Shown here: one piece after another, positions 5,693 through 6,315 of the stretch
Position numbering within the stretch: position 1 is the stretch's first letter
How the letters are laid out: every line of letters begins with the position of its first letter
Assembly: GCA_050999295.1 (NCBI GenBank)
Contig: JBPCPI010000203.1
Span: 1-6,315 of the forward strand
Reading direction: 5' to 3'
DNA length: 6,315 nt
DNA from: JACCQS01 sp050999295
Lineage (GTDB): Bacteria; Actinomycetota; Actinomycetes; Mycobacteriales; Geodermatophilaceae
Notes under the pieces: model-generated
Databases searched by the model: none
The model's input: the letters and a program-made list of their open reading frames with translations, nothing else
What the model was told of the DNA's origin: nothing
Made by a program: the position numbers and the translations under genes

Positions 5693-6315
5693 ATGACCGA
5701 AAGTGCTATGCCGATGCGAGAGCCGATGCTCACGCGGGGGCGCAAGCCAGCCGCGTTGCTGGCTGCCGGCGGCCTGTTGCTCAGCTCGGCGGTCCTCGGG
5801 TTCGCCGGGCAGACCGCGAACGCGTCCAGCCACCGAGAGGCGCCGCTCATCGCTGGCGACCCCATGGTGGACAACACCGACGTCTACGCCTTCACCAGCC
5901 CTGATAATCCCAACATGGTTACGTTCGCGGCCAACTGGATCCCGTTCTCCGAGCCCAACGGCGGCCCCAACTTCTATCCGTGGGCCGAAGACGCCTTCTA
6001 CGACATCAACATCGACAACGACGGTGACGCCGTCGCCGACCTCATCTTCCGCTACGAGTTCTTCACCGAGGACCTCCGAGGCACCGACACCTTCCTCTAC
6101 AACGTCGGGCCGGTGACCTCGCTCGACGACCCGGACCTGCTCTTCCACCAGTACTACACGCTGACGCTGATCAACGTGGACGGCGGCCAGTCGGTCCAGG
6201 TCCTCAACACCAACGACCGGGCCGAGTCGGCGCCGTCCTACACCGGCGATGCCAGCATGGGTGGCGAGGCGGGGTACGAAGCGCTTCGTACCGACGCGAT
6301 CGAGCCGCTGCCGAA
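5693..6315 (+). CDS. Secreted DUF4331 family protein (3' partial)
   Basis: The frame opens at the ATG at 5693 and stays open to the window edge without a stop, giving 207 codons. GGAAGG at 5680-5685, 7 bases upstream, supports this start; Met6, Met8 and Met12 are alternatives. The N terminus is a Sec-type signal peptide: basic RGRK (15-18), a hydrophobic stretch of about 20 residues (19-38), and a likely cleavage after TANA (Ala44). The mature protein begins SSHREAPLIAGDPMVDNTDVYAF (45-67, joined), the hallmark opening of DUF4331 proteins. An acidic DxDGDxxxD pattern in NIDNDGDAVAD (Asp108, 110, 112, 116) suggests a calcium-binding loop. Family function is not established to my knowledge; members are exported and found in many environmental bacteria. 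The remaining C-terminal part lies outside the window. Identity as DUF4331 is confident, role unknown. Confidence 0.9.
   Translation, partial: MTESAMPMREPMLTRGRKPAALLAAGGLLLSSAVLGFAGQTANASSHREAPLIAGDPMVDNTDVYAFTSPDNPNMVTFAANWIPFSEPNGGPNFYPWAEDAFYDINIDNDGDAVADLIFRYEFFTEDLRGTDTFLYNVGPVTSLDDPDLLFHQYYTLTLINVDGGQSVQVLNTNDRAESAPSYTGDASMGGEAGYEALRTDAIEPLP

Noticed and set aside
5455..5877. Minus-strand 140-residue frame (and plus frame 5551-5904) in the holB-DUF4331 spacer
   Set aside because: Both run into the DUF4331 gene in the wrong frame or strand, show no domain, and have no clear ribosome binding site.

Overview
This window looks like a chromosomal segment from a high-GC actinobacterium (Actinomycetota). 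The evidence is GC-rich coding with GTG starts, a topoisomerase I ending in four C-terminal repeats plus a lysine/alanine tail, and a tmk-holB pair joined by a 4-base overlap downstream of topA. The genus cannot be fixed from the sequence.

Layout. Positions 1-1619 (+) hold the C-terminal part of topA, whose 5' end lies outside the window. Positions 1620-1733 separate it from a convergent gene and carry two near-identical palindromes. Positions 1734-2093 (-) encode a small glyoxalase-fold (VOC) protein, and 2176-2973 (-) encode a trans-aconitate 2-methyltransferase (Tam); these two probably form one minus-strand unit. A 71-base divergent spacer leads to a second, different VOC protein at 3045-3407 (+). 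Next come tmk (3472-4161, +) and the DNA polymerase III delta' gene (4158-5324, +), a translationally coupled pair. Positions 5325-5692 are a 368-base non-coding stretch. Its first part is AT-rich for this genome, with repeated TTATGCACA motifs, a small inverted repeat and a TATA-like box. Its second part can fold into several short hairpins. At 5693 a secreted DUF4331-family protein begins and runs off the right edge; it has no stop codon in the window.

How the genes fit together. TopA (supercoil relaxation), thymidylate kinase (dTTP supply) and delta' (clamp loader) form a DNA replication and topology neighbourhood. Tam and the two VOC proteins sit between topA and tmk as an accessory patch. 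They may handle metabolite damage or detoxification, since Tam methylates trans-aconitate, a spontaneous by-product of the TCA cycle; this grouping is an inference. The DUF4331 gene is a separate unit with its own upstream region.

Most of the window is ordinary housekeeping DNA, and I see no convincing undescribed multi-gene system. The parts least explained by known genes are the TTATGC-containing intergenic motifs (1635-1698 and 5387-5448) and the structured leader of the DUF4331 gene.
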